Under the pieces are notes generated by a model that was given only the letters and a program-made list of their open reading frames with translations, was not told the DNA's origin and ran no database searches. Positions 7,881 to 16,931 of a DNA stretch of 53,021 bases are shown here, in pieces. Location: contig SVOR01000009.1 of the NCBI GenBank assembly GCA_015066295.1, positions 1-53,021 on the forward strand. Direction: 5' to 3'. Both the position numbers and the translations under genes were made by a program. This DNA comes from Oscillospiraceae bacterium. GTDB taxonomy: Bacteria; Bacillota; Clostridia; Oscillospirales; Acutalibacteraceae. The first letter of the stretch is position 1. Each line of letters opens with the position of its first letter.

Positions 7881-8428
7881 TATTTGGTTAAGCTTTCAAA
7901 AACAGTTTCATATTCCTGCTTACCGGTAGTGGCGTCAACGTCTGCCGAGTCAATAATTGCCTTGGTTTTAATTAGCGAATTATTTAATTCGTCAACCTTA
8001 GCACAGAAATCGGCGGTTAATTCGTTAATACGCACCTTCATATCGTTGAGCGATTCATTAGTCGAATCAATTACGGCAATACTGTTGGCGATTTCACTAT
8101 TTGCAGCTTCCTTTGATTTTTCGGCAGCATCAATGATAGCATTTGCATTGGTCTGTGCCACAAGATAAAGCTTGCCAATATTTTCGCTTAACACCTTAAT
8201 TTCTTCGTATTTCGCTTGATAAAATTCAAGCTGCTTAGTGATTTCTGCCTTCTCGTTATTTATAGAGTCAATTTCAGAATTAAGTTCAGAAATTTTCTGT
8301 TCGGCATCCTTAATCTTTTTGTTTAAAGAATTTTGAATTTCTTGATTTGAGGAAATAGTCTTATGTACGTACTCGGTAACCTCTTCACAGTTATAGCCGA
8401 AAAGACTTTTATGGAATCCTAAAGCCAT
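7880..8428 (-). CDS. DivIVA-like coiled-coil protein
   Basis: A 182-aa protein with a DivIVA-like N terminus (MALGFHKSLFGYNCEEVTEYVHKTI), where a glycine- and phenylalanine-containing segment would insert into the membrane, then a long coiled coil at about residues 25-95 and a second helical region. Such proteins recruit cell-division or wall-synthesis factors to curved membrane, but the family is broad and this member is short. I start it at the ATG at 8428, behind GGGAGGG, rather than at an upstream in-frame start. It is cotranscribed with the fumarase beta subunit and overlaps it. Confidence 0.7.
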   Translation of the reverse strand: MALGFHKSLFGYNCEEVTEYVHKTISSNQEIQNSLNKKIKDAEQKISELNSEIDSINNEKAEITKQLEFYQAKYEEIKVLSENIGKLYLVAQTNANAIIDAAEKSKEAANSEIANSIAVIDSTNESLNDMKVRINELTADFCAKVDELNNSLIKTKAIIDSADVDATTGKQEYETVFESLTK

Positions 8429-8528
8429 ATTCAACCCTCCCAAATTTCGTCAGAATACATTATACCAACTTTTTCTACAATTTACAAGTATATATTTTTG
8501 CATTTATGCATATTTTATGCAATAATTC

Positions 8529-8557
8529 TTGCAAAAGTGAGATATATAGTATATAAT
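8529..8557 (+). promoter_or_regulatory. Sigma-A type promoter of the nusB-tyrS operon
   Basis: TTGCAA at 8529-8534 and a perfect TATAAT at 8552-8557 with a 17-base spacer, ahead of nusB. The ten genes that follow to 18152 have gaps of no more than 13 bp and are probably one transcript. Confidence 0.75.
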
Positions 8558-8589
8558 AATTTAATAAGTTATTAGAAAGACGGTGCTTT

Positions 8590-8988
8590 ATGCTTACACG
8601 TAAACAGGCAAGAGAACAGGCCTTTATTTTGATTTTTGAAAAGTGCTTTAGAGATGAAACGGTGGATGAGATTTTGGAAACCGCCGTTGAGTTTCGCGAG
8701 TTTGAAACCGATGAATATACGGTTAATACCTTTAGGGGTGTTTATGAAAATCTTGAAACAATCGATGCCAAGATAAGTGCAAATTCACAAAAGTGGGACA
8801 TTGCAAGAATTTCCCGTGTGTCACTCGCAATTCTTCGCCTTGCATTGTATGAGATTTTATTTATCGACGAGATACCCGAAAGCGTTTCGGCAAACGAAGC
8901 GGTTGAGCTCGCTAAAAAATATGCAGCCGAAAGTGATGCATCGTTTATAAACGGCGTGCTTGGCGCAGTAATCAGAAGTGAGGGCTAA
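8590..8988 (+). CDS. nusB: Transcription antitermination factor NusB
   Basis: A 132-aa all-helical protein that binds boxA RNA together with NusE (S10) during rRNA transcription. It has the N-terminal LTRKQAREQAFILIFE and the C-terminal EIPESVSANEAVELAKKYAAESDASFINGVLGAV typical of NusB. Length fits the family. It opens the housekeeping operon, with AGAAAGACGG as a modest RBS. Confidence 0.94.
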   Translation: MLTRKQAREQAFILIFEKCFRDETVDEILETAVEFREFETDEYTVNTFRGVYENLETIDAKISANSQKWDIARISRVSLAILRLALYEILFIDEIPESVSANEAVELAKKYAAESDASFINGVLGAVIRSEG

Positions 8989-8991
8989 AAT

Positions 8992-10203
8992 ATGCCGTCG
9001 GTTTTAACGGTTAGACAGTTAAATACCTACGTTCGTTCACTCTTGGAGGGTGATAGCCGCTTGGCGTTTTTAAGTGTCAGCGGTGAAATTTCAAATTTTA
9101 AAAATCATTACGGCAGCGGTCACCTTTATTTTTCACTAAAAGACAAGGATGCGCTTATTAAGTGCGTTATGTTTAGAGGGAACGCTGCAGGTCTTGGTTT
9201 TGTGCCCGAGGATGGTATGCAGGTTGTTTGCACCGGCAGAGTTTCGCTTTATGAGAAGGACGGACAATATCAGTTTTATATCGACAGCATGGTTAAAAGC
9301 GGTCAAGGCGACCTTCTTGAACAATTCAAACTAATTAAAGAAAAGTTAGAAAAAGAGGGCTTATTTGCTCCCGAAACCAAAAGAGCGTTACCAAAATTTC
9401 CGCAGAGAATTGCAGTTATTACCTCAAAAACGGGTGCGGCGCTACAAGATATTACCAATATTATTTCACGGCGCTACCCAATTTGCGAAATAATTTTATG
9501 CGGCGTTTTGGTGCAGGGCGCTGATGCGGCACCGTCAATGATTAAAGCACTCGATAACGTTTACAAAAATGCCGATGCCGATTTAATAATTATCGGTCGT
9601 GGCGGCGGCTCCGCCGAGGACCTATGGGCTTTTAACGACGAGGCTTTGGCACGCAAAATTTATGAGTCACCGATTCCCGTAATATCTGCCGTCGGTCACG
9701 AAACAGATTTTTCTATTTCCGATTTTGTTGCCGATTTGCGTGCACCAACTCCGTCTGCCGCCGCTGAAATTGCGGTGCCCGATATGTCTGAGCTTAAAGG
9801 TTATATTAACGGCTGCGCAACACGCATTAAAAATTCGGCAAATTATTATATTGCGAATGCCGAGGCTTCGCTTAATAAGTGCCGACAGTCATCTTTCTTA
9901 TTAAATCCTTTTTCGCTTATTGATAATAACTCAATTTTTGTCGACCGCTTGTCCGAGAGGCTTAAAAATTCCTTTGATAATAAAATGTTAAAGGATTGGG
10001 GCCGATTTGAAAAGGCGGCCGCCAAGCTTGACGCTATTAGTCCGCTAAAGGTTTTATCACGAGGATATTCAATTACCGAGTGTGACAAAGGTATTGTTAA
10101 AAGTGTTAAGGAGCTTTCGGGCGGCGATAATGTTAAAATTCGACTTAGCGACGGCAGTGCTGATTGTACGGTTATTACTACCAAGGAAATTGATTGGAGA
10201 TAA
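8992..10203 (+). CDS. xseA: Exodeoxyribonuclease VII large subunit
   Basis: A 403-aa catalytic subunit of exonuclease VII, which degrades single-stranded DNA from both ends. The N-terminal OB fold spans residues 3-100 (VLTVRQLNTYVRSLLEGD; SGHLYFSLKDKDALIKCVMFRG). The catalytic region includes IAVITSKTGAALQDI and GRGGGSAEDLWAFNDEALAR, followed by VGHETDFSISDFVADLRAPTPSAAAE. The usual length is 400-450. The coiled-coil C-terminal region binds XseB, encoded next. Confidence 0.96.
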   Translation: MPSVLTVRQLNTYVRSLLEGDSRLAFLSVSGEISNFKNHYGSGHLYFSLKDKDALIKCVMFRGNAAGLGFVPEDGMQVVCTGRVSLYEKDGQYQFYIDSMVKSGQGDLLEQFKLIKEKLEKEGLFAPETKRALPKFPQRIAVITSKTGAALQDITNIISRRYPICEIILCGVLVQGADAAPSMIKALDNVYKNADADLIIIGRGGGSAEDLWAFNDEALARKIYESPIPVISAVGHETDFSISDFVADLRAPTPSAAAEIAVPDMSELKGYINGCATRIKNSANYYIANAEASLNKCRQSSFLLNPFSLIDNNSIFVDRLSERLKNSFDNKMLKDWGRFEKAAAKLDAISPLKVLSRGYSITECDKGIVKSVKELSGGDNVKIRLSDGSADCTVITTKEIDWR

Positions 10204-10205
10204 TT

Positions 10206-10397
10206 ATGTCTGATAAAAAAATCAACTTTGAAGAGACTTTAAATGAATTAGAAAAGGTTGTGGCTCGGCTCGAAAAGGGTGAGTGCACACTCGATGAGTC
10301 AATTGAACTTTTTTCAAAAGGCGTAGAGCTTACTAAGCTATGTAATGCACGACTTGAAGAAGCAAAATTGCAGATTAAGCAGTTGGAGGCAGAATAA
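10206..10397 (+). CDS. xseB: Exodeoxyribonuclease VII small subunit
   Basis: A 63-aa helical protein with the family pattern FEETLNELEKVVARLEKGECTLDESIELFSKGVELTKLCNARLEEAKLQI. It decorates the long coiled coil of XseA and is required for activity. The ATG at 10206 follows GGAGA with a 5-base gap; an earlier in-frame start at 10194 would lie inside xseA. Its stop overlaps the next start (AATAATG). Confidence 0.93.
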   Translation: MSDKKINFEETLNELEKVVARLEKGECTLDESIELFSKGVELTKLCNARLEEAKLQIKQLEAE

Positions 10398-11275
10398 TGT
10401 CTAAAATTGATGGCGTAATGTCGTATTACGCCGAGCTATTAAATGCCGAACTAAATAAGGCAATAATTGCCGACAACAACGATTATGGAATACTTGCCGA
10501 AGCTATGAAATATAGCACAATTGACGGCGGCAAGCGTATCAGACCGATTTTACTTTTAGAGTTTTATAAGTTGTTCGGTGGTAAAAGTGCCGAGGCGGTT
10601 AAATTTGCCACAGCGCTTGAGATGATTCATTCCTATTCGTTGGTGCATGATGATTTACCTTGTATGGATAACGATGATTTTCGCCGCGGTAAACCTTCTT
10701 GTCATAAGGCGTATGGTGAAAATATTGCGGTGCTTACGGGTGACGCTCTTTTAACGAGCGCCTTCGAATACGCGTCAAGTGTTACCGATATTAGTCCCGA
10801 AAGGGTTATAAAGGCAATAAACATATTAGCATCTGCGGCAGGCATTAACGGTATGGTGGGCGGTCAAGTGCTTGATATTTTAAGCATCAACCTTGATACT
10901 GCCGAAGGACTTAAAAAAATGTATGCGCTTAAAACGGGTGCACTTCTTAAAAGCGCGGCTATGATTGGTTGCGTTTTAGCAGGCGGCGATGAAAAAATTG
11001 AGCATTGCCAAAGATATGCCGATGCATTGGGTCTTGCTTTCCAAATTGTTGACGATATGCTTGACGTTATAGGTGATGAAAGTAAGCTCGGTAAACCCGT
11101 TGGCAGCGATGAAAAGAACGATAAGCTTACCTTTGTTTCTATTTTTGGTATGGAAAAGGCGAAGCAGACCGTTATCGATTTAACCGTTGATGCTAAAAAC
11201 TGCATTGATGAAATCGGTGGTAACGGTGAATTTTTAAAGGATTTTGCTGATTATTTAGCATCTCGTACTTTTTAG
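10397..11275 (+). CDS. ispA: Polyprenyl synthetase (farnesyl/geranyl diphosphate synthase)
   Basis: A 292-aa prenyltransferase that condenses isopentenyl diphosphate with allylic diphosphates. The first aspartate-rich motif is HDDLPCMDNDDFRRGKPSCHK (about residues 80-100), and the second is FQIVDDMLDVIGD (about 215-228). GGKRIRP near 45 is also conserved. Position between xseB and dxs is the classic arrangement, giving the precursor for undecaprenyl phosphate and quinones. Chain length, probably C15, is inferred from the family. Confidence 0.93.
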   Translation: MSKIDGVMSYYAELLNAELNKAIIADNNDYGILAEAMKYSTIDGGKRIRPILLLEFYKLFGGKSAEAVKFATALEMIHSYSLVHDDLPCMDNDDFRRGKPSCHKAYGENIAVLTGDALLTSAFEYASSVTDISPERVIKAINILASAAGINGMVGGQVLDILSINLDTAEGLKKMYALKTGALLKSAAMIGCVLAGGDEKIEHCQRYADALGLAFQIVDDMLDVIGDESKLGKPVGSDEKNDKLTFVSIFGMEKAKQTVIDLTVDAKNCIDEIGGNGEFLKDFADYLASRTF

Positions 11276-11285
11276 GAGAAAAGTT

Positions 11286-13130
11286 TTGGAATATAAAATT
11301 TTAAGCAAAATATCATCGCCTGATGATATAAAGGGATTTAATATCGACGAATTAAATGAGCTGTGTGCCGAGCTTCGTCAATGTATGATTCAAACAGTTT
11401 CGGCTAACGGCGGTCATCTTGCATCTAATCTTGGTGCTGTAGAATTGACCGTTGCTCTGCACAAGTGCTTCAATTCGCCCAATGATACAATATTGTTTGA
11501 CGTAGGTCATCAAAGCTATGCCCATAAATTACTTACGGGCAGATTTGATAAATTTTCTACCTTACGTACCGAGAATGGTATTTCAGGCTTTATGCGTCCT
11601 GATGAGAGTCCACACGACCCGTTTATCACAGGGCACAGCAGTAATTCTGTTTCGGCATCGTATGGTATAAGTAAAGCCAAAGCTCTGCAAGGCAAAAACG
11701 ATTATACAATTACGGTTGTTGGCGACGGTGCTATGACGGGTGGTATGCTTTACGAAGCACTTAATAATGCGGGCAACACTAAAAGCAACTTTATTATCAT
11801 ACTTAACGATAACAAAATGTCGATTTCCCGCAACGTTGGTAGCCTTTCAAGACATTTAAAGTCTATCCGTCATAAAAAGGGTTATCATCGCTCTAAGAAG
11901 GCCGTTAAATCCTTCCTTAATAAAATACCGTTAATCGGTAAACCCTTGGCAAACTGCGTTTTGAAGATTAAAGCATCACTAAAAAGAGCCGTCTATAAAA
12001 ACAATATTTTTGAAACACTTGGATTCGAATATTACGGACCGGTTGATGGCCATAATCTTGATGATTTAATAAAAATTCTCGAAATTGCCAAGCAGGAAAA
12101 CAGACCTGTATTTATTCATTCTGTCACAACCAAGGGCAAGGGATACTCTTTTGCTGAGGCTAACCCTAAAATATATCACGGCGTTTCATCCTTTGACATC
12201 AATATGGGTGCGCAGTCAAATGGTGTGAAGTCCTATTCGGATATTTTTGGTGAGACAATGTGTGCACTTGCCAAAAAGGATAAAAAGGTTTGCACCATCA
12301 CCGCCGCTATGAGCGAGGGAACGGGACTTACTGAATTTGCTGAAAAATTTAAGAACAGAGCCTTCGACGTAGGTATTGCCGAGCAACACGCAGCAACCTT
12401 TGCGGCAGGACTTGCAATTCAGGGTATGAAACCATACTTTGCGGTTTATTCCACATTCTTACAAAGGTCCTTTGATCAGATCTTGCATGATATTGCTATT
12501 TTAGGTCTGCCTGTACGCCTTTGCGTTGACCGCGCAGGTATCGTCGGTGAGGACGGGGAGACCCATCAGGGTATTTTCGACGTAGCGTTTTTAAGCAGCG
12601 TACCGGGTATGAATATTTATTCACCCTGCTATTTTGATGAGCTGAGAAACGTTCTTAAAAAATCGGTTGATTTCGATTTTCCGTGTGCTATAAGATATCC
12701 ACGTGGTACCGAGCGTGTTGGTAATGATTATAAGATTACCGATGAAGCTTTTGATATAATCGGCGGTGGTAAAAAGGCAATTATCACCTATGGCAGAATT
12801 TTTGATAACGCTTATGAAGCGTATAAACAACTTAAAAGTGATGGCGAAGAAATTACACTTATTAAGCTCAATAAAATTTATCCGCTTGAAAAAGAACTGA
12901 TTGACGGGCTTGGTAAATTTGAAAAGGTTTACTTTTTTGAAGAGGGTATTAAGCGCGGCGGAATTGGTGAACTGCTCGGTAGTATGCTTAATGAAAAGAA
13001 GATAAAAACCGATTATAAGATTTTTGCAATTGATAACACCTTTGTTAAGAGTGCCAAGGTTGCTGATTCACTCAAAAAATACCATTTAGATAGCGAATCA
13101 ATGGTAAAAATTATTAAAGGAGAAATTTAG
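11286..13130 (+). CDS. dxs: 1-deoxy-D-xylulose-5-phosphate synthase
   Basis: A 614-aa thiamine diphosphate enzyme that makes DXP from pyruvate and glyceraldehyde-3-phosphate, the first step of the MEP isoprenoid pathway. Seen motifs are HLASNLGAVELTVALH, DVGHQSYAHKLLTGR, VVGDGAMTGGMLYEALNNAG (the ThDP site), FDVGIAEQHAATFAAGLA with the catalytic Glu, and DRAGIVGEDGETHQGIFD. It starts at TTG 11286, after AGGAGAAAAG. An approximately 25-residue region around 195-235 (IRHKKGYHRSKKAVKSFLNK) is basic, as in other members. Confidence 0.97.
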   Translation: MEYKILSKISSPDDIKGFNIDELNELCAELRQCMIQTVSANGGHLASNLGAVELTVALHKCFNSPNDTILFDVGHQSYAHKLLTGRFDKFSTLRTENGISGFMRPDESPHDPFITGHSSNSVSASYGISKAKALQGKNDYTITVVGDGAMTGGMLYEALNNAGNTKSNFIIILNDNKMSISRNVGSLSRHLKSIRHKKGYHRSKKAVKSFLNKIPLIGKPLANCVLKIKASLKRAVYKNNIFETLGFEYYGPVDGHNLDDLIKILEIAKQENRPVFIHSVTTKGKGYSFAEANPKIYHGVSSFDINMGAQSNGVKSYSDIFGETMCALAKKDKKVCTITAAMSEGTGLTEFAEKFKNRAFDVGIAEQHAATFAAGLAIQGMKPYFAVYSTFLQRSFDQILHDIAILGLPVRLCVDRAGIVGEDGETHQGIFDVAFLSSVPGMNIYSPCYFDELRNVLKKSVDFDFPCAIRYPRGTERVGNDYKITDEAFDIIGGGKKAIITYGRIFDNAYEAYKQLKSDGEEITLIKLNKIYPLEKELIDGLGKFEKVYFFEEGIKRGGIGELLGSMLNEKKIKTDYKIFAIDNTFVKSAKVADSLKKYHLDSESMVKIIKGEI

Positions 13131-13131
13131 T

Positions 13132-13944
13132 TTGGCTGACAAGATTCGTCTTGACGTCGCTTTGGTTGAGGCAGGACTTGCTGAAAGTCGCGAAAAGGCT
13201 AAGGCATATATTATGTCGGGCATCGTTTACGTTAACAACCAAAAGGCCGATAAGGCCGGCGTAAATATCAAAAAGGATGATAATATCGAGGTGCGTGGCT
13301 CTACCTTAAAATATGTAAGTCGTGGCGGTTTAAAGCTCGAAAAGGCTATGCAGAACTTTGATATTGTGCTTCAAGATAAAATATGTGCAGATATCGGCGC
13401 ATCTACCGGTGGCTTTACCGATTGTATGCTTCAAAACGGCGCTGCCAAGGTCTATGCTATCGACGTTGGATATGGACAGTTGGCGTGGAAATTGCGAACC
13501 GACGAGCGTGTTATAAATCTTGAGCGAACAAATTTCAGATACGTAACAAGCGAGCAAATACCCGATATGTTAGAGTTTGCTTCGGTAGACGTTTCATTTA
13601 TTTCACTTTCAATAATTCTACCCGTTATGCACACGCTATTAAAGGACGGCGCTGAGGCTGTTTGCCTTATAAAACCACAGTTTGAGGCGGGTAAGGATAA
13701 GGTTGGCAAGAAGGGCGTCGTAAGGGACAAAAACGTTCATTTAGAGGTTATTGAAAAAATATTCGGCGTTATTATAAATACAGGCTTTTCTATATTGCAT
13801 CTTGATTATTCGCCAATTAAGGGACCTGAGGGCAATATAGAATATTTAGTACATATTATTAAATCAGGCGAGGCTTCGATTTTGTGCGAAACAACACCCG
13901 AAGAGGTGGTCGAAGCATCACATACTGAACTCAGTAAGGGGTGA
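13132..13944 (+). CDS. tlyA: TlyA family rRNA 2'-O-methyltransferase / hemolysin-like
   Basis: A 270-aa protein with an N-terminal S4 RNA-binding domain (RLDVALVEAGLAESREKAKAYIMSG, residues 4-65) and an FtsJ-like SAM methyltransferase domain (CADIGASTGGFTDCMLQNGA near residue 83; CLIKPQFEAGKDKVGKKGVVRD near 182). TlyA methylates rRNA 2'-O positions in mycobacteria; the Firmicutes members (YqxC) sit, as here, between dxs and nadK/argR/recN. The TTG start is placed by AAAGGAG upstream. Confidence 0.92.
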   Translation: MADKIRLDVALVEAGLAESREKAKAYIMSGIVYVNNQKADKAGVNIKKDDNIEVRGSTLKYVSRGGLKLEKAMQNFDIVLQDKICADIGASTGGFTDCMLQNGAAKVYAIDVGYGQLAWKLRTDERVINLERTNFRYVTSEQIPDMLEFASVDVSFISLSIILPVMHTLLKDGAEAVCLIKPQFEAGKDKVGKKGVVRDKNVHLEVIEKIFGVIINTGFSILHLDYSPIKGPEGNIEYLVHIIKSGEASILCETTPEEVVEASHTELSKG

Positions 13945-13949
13945 TTTTC

Positions 13950-14786
13950 TTGAAAATAGGTGTTTTACCAAACCTCGATAAAAGAGGTGCTGCGGCTGCC
14001 GTTGAAAAAATGGGTAAGATATTTAAAAATCTTGGCGTCGAGGCATATCTGCCCGATAACATTTGCGGTACTGATTATAAGCATTTGCCCGAGCGCGAGG
14101 TTTTTGAAGTTGCCGATATTATTGTAACTGTTGGCGGCGACGGTACAATTATGCGCTATGGAAAGCAGGCGGCAAAACTCAATAAGCCCGTTCTTGGCGT
14201 AAATGCAGGCCGTATGGGCTTTTTAGCCGATGTTGAACCGCACGACCTTGAATCGTTAAGTAAGCTGACGAGCGGCGACTATACCATTGAAAACAGAATG
14301 CTTTTAAACGTTTCTATGGTAGAAAACGGCGAAGAAAAGTATTCACAGGTTGCCGTTAACGATATGGTAATTACAAGTGGATTTATTTCAAGAATTATTG
14401 ATATTAAGGCATATTTTGGTGATGATTGCATTTCTTATCGCGCCGATGGTTTAATTGTTGCAACACCAACGGGCTCTACGGCGTATAGCTTGTCGGCGGG
14501 TGGCCCGATTATCGACCCGCTATCGGAAAACATTTGCATTACCCCAATTTGTTCACATTCGCTTTCGGCAAGACCTATTATGCTTAATAAAAATGCAAAG
14601 GTTAAATTCAATGCTTATTCGTTAAAGCATTCCGACGTATATCTTTCGGTGGATGGTCGACGCACACCCGCAATAAAACCTAATACCGATATATTTGTCA
14701 GTAAAGCAGATTATTGCTTAAAACTTATTAGACTTTCAAACAAGTCGTTTTATAAAATTCTTTCAGAAAAATTTAAAGAGAAGTAG
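13950..14786 (+). CDS. nadK: NAD kinase
   Basis: A 278-aa NAD(+) kinase that forms NADP. The diphosphate-binding motif VGGDGTIMRYGKQAA is at about residues 62-76 and the second family motif PTGSTAYSLSAGGPIIDP at about 170-188, with LGVNAGRMGFLADV between. The TTG at 13950 is preferred as start because AAGGGG lies 7 bases upstream, in the end of tlyA. The sequence around the start follows the pattern seen for other TTG genes of this window. Confidence 0.95.
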   Translation: MKIGVLPNLDKRGAAAAVEKMGKIFKNLGVEAYLPDNICGTDYKHLPEREVFEVADIIVTVGGDGTIMRYGKQAAKLNKPVLGVNAGRMGFLADVEPHDLESLSKLTSGDYTIENRMLLNVSMVENGEEKYSQVAVNDMVITSGFISRIIDIKAYFGDDCISYRADGLIVATPTGSTAYSLSAGGPIIDPLSENICITPICSHSLSARPIMLNKNAKVKFNAYSLKHSDVYLSVDGRRTPAIKPNTDIFVSKADYCLKLIRLSNKSFYKILSEKFKEK

Positions 14787-14797
14787 AGGTGATACCG

Positions 14798-15259
14798 TTG
14801 AAGAGTAAAAGACACGAGAAAATTTTAAAGCTTATTGAAGAGAAAATAATTGTAACTCAGGATGAATTACAAGATTGTTTGTTAAACCTCGGTTATAACG
14901 TTACGCAATCAACCGTATCACGAGATATTAAAGAGTTACGAATTATCAAAGCGCAGGACCGAAACGGCACATATAGATATATGAGTACTGCCGGCCGTGG
15001 ACTTTCGGTAAGCGATAAATCAAGAGACCATTTTACCGATATTTTCGCCAAAAGTGTTATTGACGTTAAATATGCACTTAATAATATCGTTATTAAGTGC
15101 TATAACGGTATGGCTTCAAGCGCATGTGTAGCATTTGATACCTTATTTTCAAATGATATTTTAGGCTCGCTTGCAGGTGATGATACGATTATTGTTGTTA
15201 CCAAAAGTGAGACCGATTCAAAAAATCTTGCGGCGCAACTATTAAATATAATAAAATAA
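14798..15259 (+). CDS. argR: Arginine repressor ArgR
   Basis: A 153-aa arginine-dependent regulator (ArgR/AhrC). The N-terminal winged helix spans residues 1-70 (KRHEKILKLIEEKIIVTQDELQDCLLNLGYNVTQSTVSRDIKELRI) and the C-terminal hexamerisation/arginine-binding domain includes GSLAGDDTIIVVTKS. The TTG at 14798 is chosen over GTG 14789 because GAGGTG then has normal spacing. The argR-recN pair within this operon is typical of Firmicutes. Confidence 0.94.
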   Translation: MKSKRHEKILKLIEEKIIVTQDELQDCLLNLGYNVTQSTVSRDIKELRIIKAQDRNGTYRYMSTAGRGLSVSDKSRDHFTDIFAKSVIDVKYALNNIVIKCYNGMASSACVAFDTLFSNDILGSLAGDDTIIVVTKSETDSKNLAAQLLNIIK

Positions 15260-15271
15260 CGGCGGTTTATT

Positions 15272-16930
15272 ATGTTAAATTATTTACATATTGAAAATAT
15301 TGCGGTAATTGAAAATACCGAGCTTGAACTGTCAAATGGATTTAACGTTTTAACGGGAGAAACGGGCGCAGGTAAGTCAATTGTTATTGACGCAATAAAT
15401 GCGGTGCTTGGTGCTCGAACCTCACGTGATAAAATTCGCAGCGGTTGCAGTGATGCAAAGGTGGTTGCTGAGTTTTCACAGGCGGGCGATGCCGTTAATA
15501 ATCTTTTGCTTGAAAACGGTATTACACCCGATGAAAGTAATAACCTGCTTATTCAGCGTGTTTTATCTGCTGATGGCAAGACGGCTTTCCGTATAAATGG
15601 ACAACCATCAACCGCGGCAATCGTTAAAGAGATTGGCAGATATTTGATAAACATCCATGGTCAGCACGATAACCAGTCCTTGCTTGACCCCGATAAGCAT
15701 TGTTATTTTCTCGATAAAATTGCCGAGAATTCACAACTGATTGCACAGTATTATGAAGAGTTTAAACTTCTTAATACAATTCGCAGAGAGCTTAAAGAGC
15801 TCGAGGATGACGACGAAGCAAAGGCAAGAAAGATTGATTTGCTTCAGTTTCAGATTGAGGAAATTAAACAAGCGCAAATTAAGGCAGGTGAATTTGAGAA
15901 GCTTAAAGAAAGGCAAAAACAGGCGCACAGTCTTGAAAGCAGCCTAAAAGCCCTTAAAAACGCTTATATTTCGCTTGTGGGCGACGAAAATGCGGGTGCT
16001 TTGGAACAAATTGGCAATGCTCTTAAACTGATTGAGAAGTTAGAATTTAAGGAAACAGAAAACCTTACCCAAAGACTTGGCGAAATCTTGGAAAATGCAA
16101 CCGATATATCGGGAGAAATCAGAAACCTTAATGACCGACTTGCGAGTGATGAATTTAATATTGAAGAAATCGAGGATAGGCTTGATTTAATATCATCACT
16201 TATGTTAAAATACGGTAATAGTGAGCAAAAGATATTAGATTATCTTGGTGATAGTGAAAAGCAACTTGAAAAAATTCGTTTTTCAGACCAAAGAGCAGCA
16301 GAGCTTGAAAAAGAATTGCTTGACTCACAGGATAGACTTATTGCATTTGGCAAAAAGCTTACCGAATCACGCGTTAATACGGCTTTAACGTTTGAAAAAC
16401 AGGTATGCGAAATTCTCGAATATTTAGATATGCCTTACGTTAAGTTTAAGGTAGATATAAAAGAGGGCAGGTATACCAAAAACGGTTGCGATGCTGTTGA
16501 ATTTTTAATTAGCGCTAACGCGGGCGAGTCCCTAAAGCCTCTTTCAAAGGTTGCCTCGGGTGGTGAGCTTTCACGTGTTATGCTTGCAATTAAGAGCGTT
16601 CTGTCTGATAAAGACGATGTCGATACCTTGATATTTGATGAAATTGATACGGGCATTAGCGGTAGGGCTGCCAATAAGGTTGCATTTCAACTTAAAAAGG
16701 TGGCTGAAAACCGTCAGGTGATTTGTGTTACCCATTTAGCACAAATTGCAGCCTGTGCCAAAAATCATCTGTTAATCGAAAAAAACGTTAGTGGTGAGCG
16801 AACCTATACAACCGTCACGTCACTAAGCTATGAAAAGAGAATTGACGAAATTTCCCGCATTATGTCGGGTACCGAAAAAACCGAAACAACACACAATTCT
16901 GCCAAAGAGTTGTTAGATAGGAGCTTATAA
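15272..16930 (+). CDS. recN: DNA repair protein RecN
   Basis: A 552-aa SMC-like ATPase that acts early in double-strand-break repair. Walker A is GETGAGKSIVIDAINAVLG near residue 30, the signature is LSKVASGGELSRVMLAIKSVL near 430 and Walker B is VDTLIFDEIDTGISGRAA near 455. Long coiled coils lie between about residues 150 and 360. IHGQHDNQSLL near 130 is a RecN hallmark. Confidence 0.96.
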   Translation: MLNYLHIENIAVIENTELELSNGFNVLTGETGAGKSIVIDAINAVLGARTSRDKIRSGCSDAKVVAEFSQAGDAVNNLLLENGITPDESNNLLIQRVLSADGKTAFRINGQPSTAAIVKEIGRYLINIHGQHDNQSLLDPDKHCYFLDKIAENSQLIAQYYEEFKLLNTIRRELKELEDDDEAKARKIDLLQFQIEEIKQAQIKAGEFEKLKERQKQAHSLESSLKALKNAYISLVGDENAGALEQIGNALKLIEKLEFKETENLTQRLGEILENATDISGEIRNLNDRLASDEFNIEEIEDRLDLISSLMLKYGNSEQKILDYLGDSEKQLEKIRFSDQRAAELEKELLDSQDRLIAFGKKLTESRVNTALTFEKQVCEILEYLDMPYVKFKVDIKEGRYTKNGCDAVEFLISANAGESLKPLSKVASGGELSRVMLAIKSVLSDKDDVDTLIFDEIDTGISGRAANKVAFQLKKVAENRQVICVTHLAQIAACAKNHLLIEKNVSGERTYTTVTSLSYEKRIDEISRIMSGTEKTETTHNSAKELLDRSL

Positions 16931-16931
16931 T

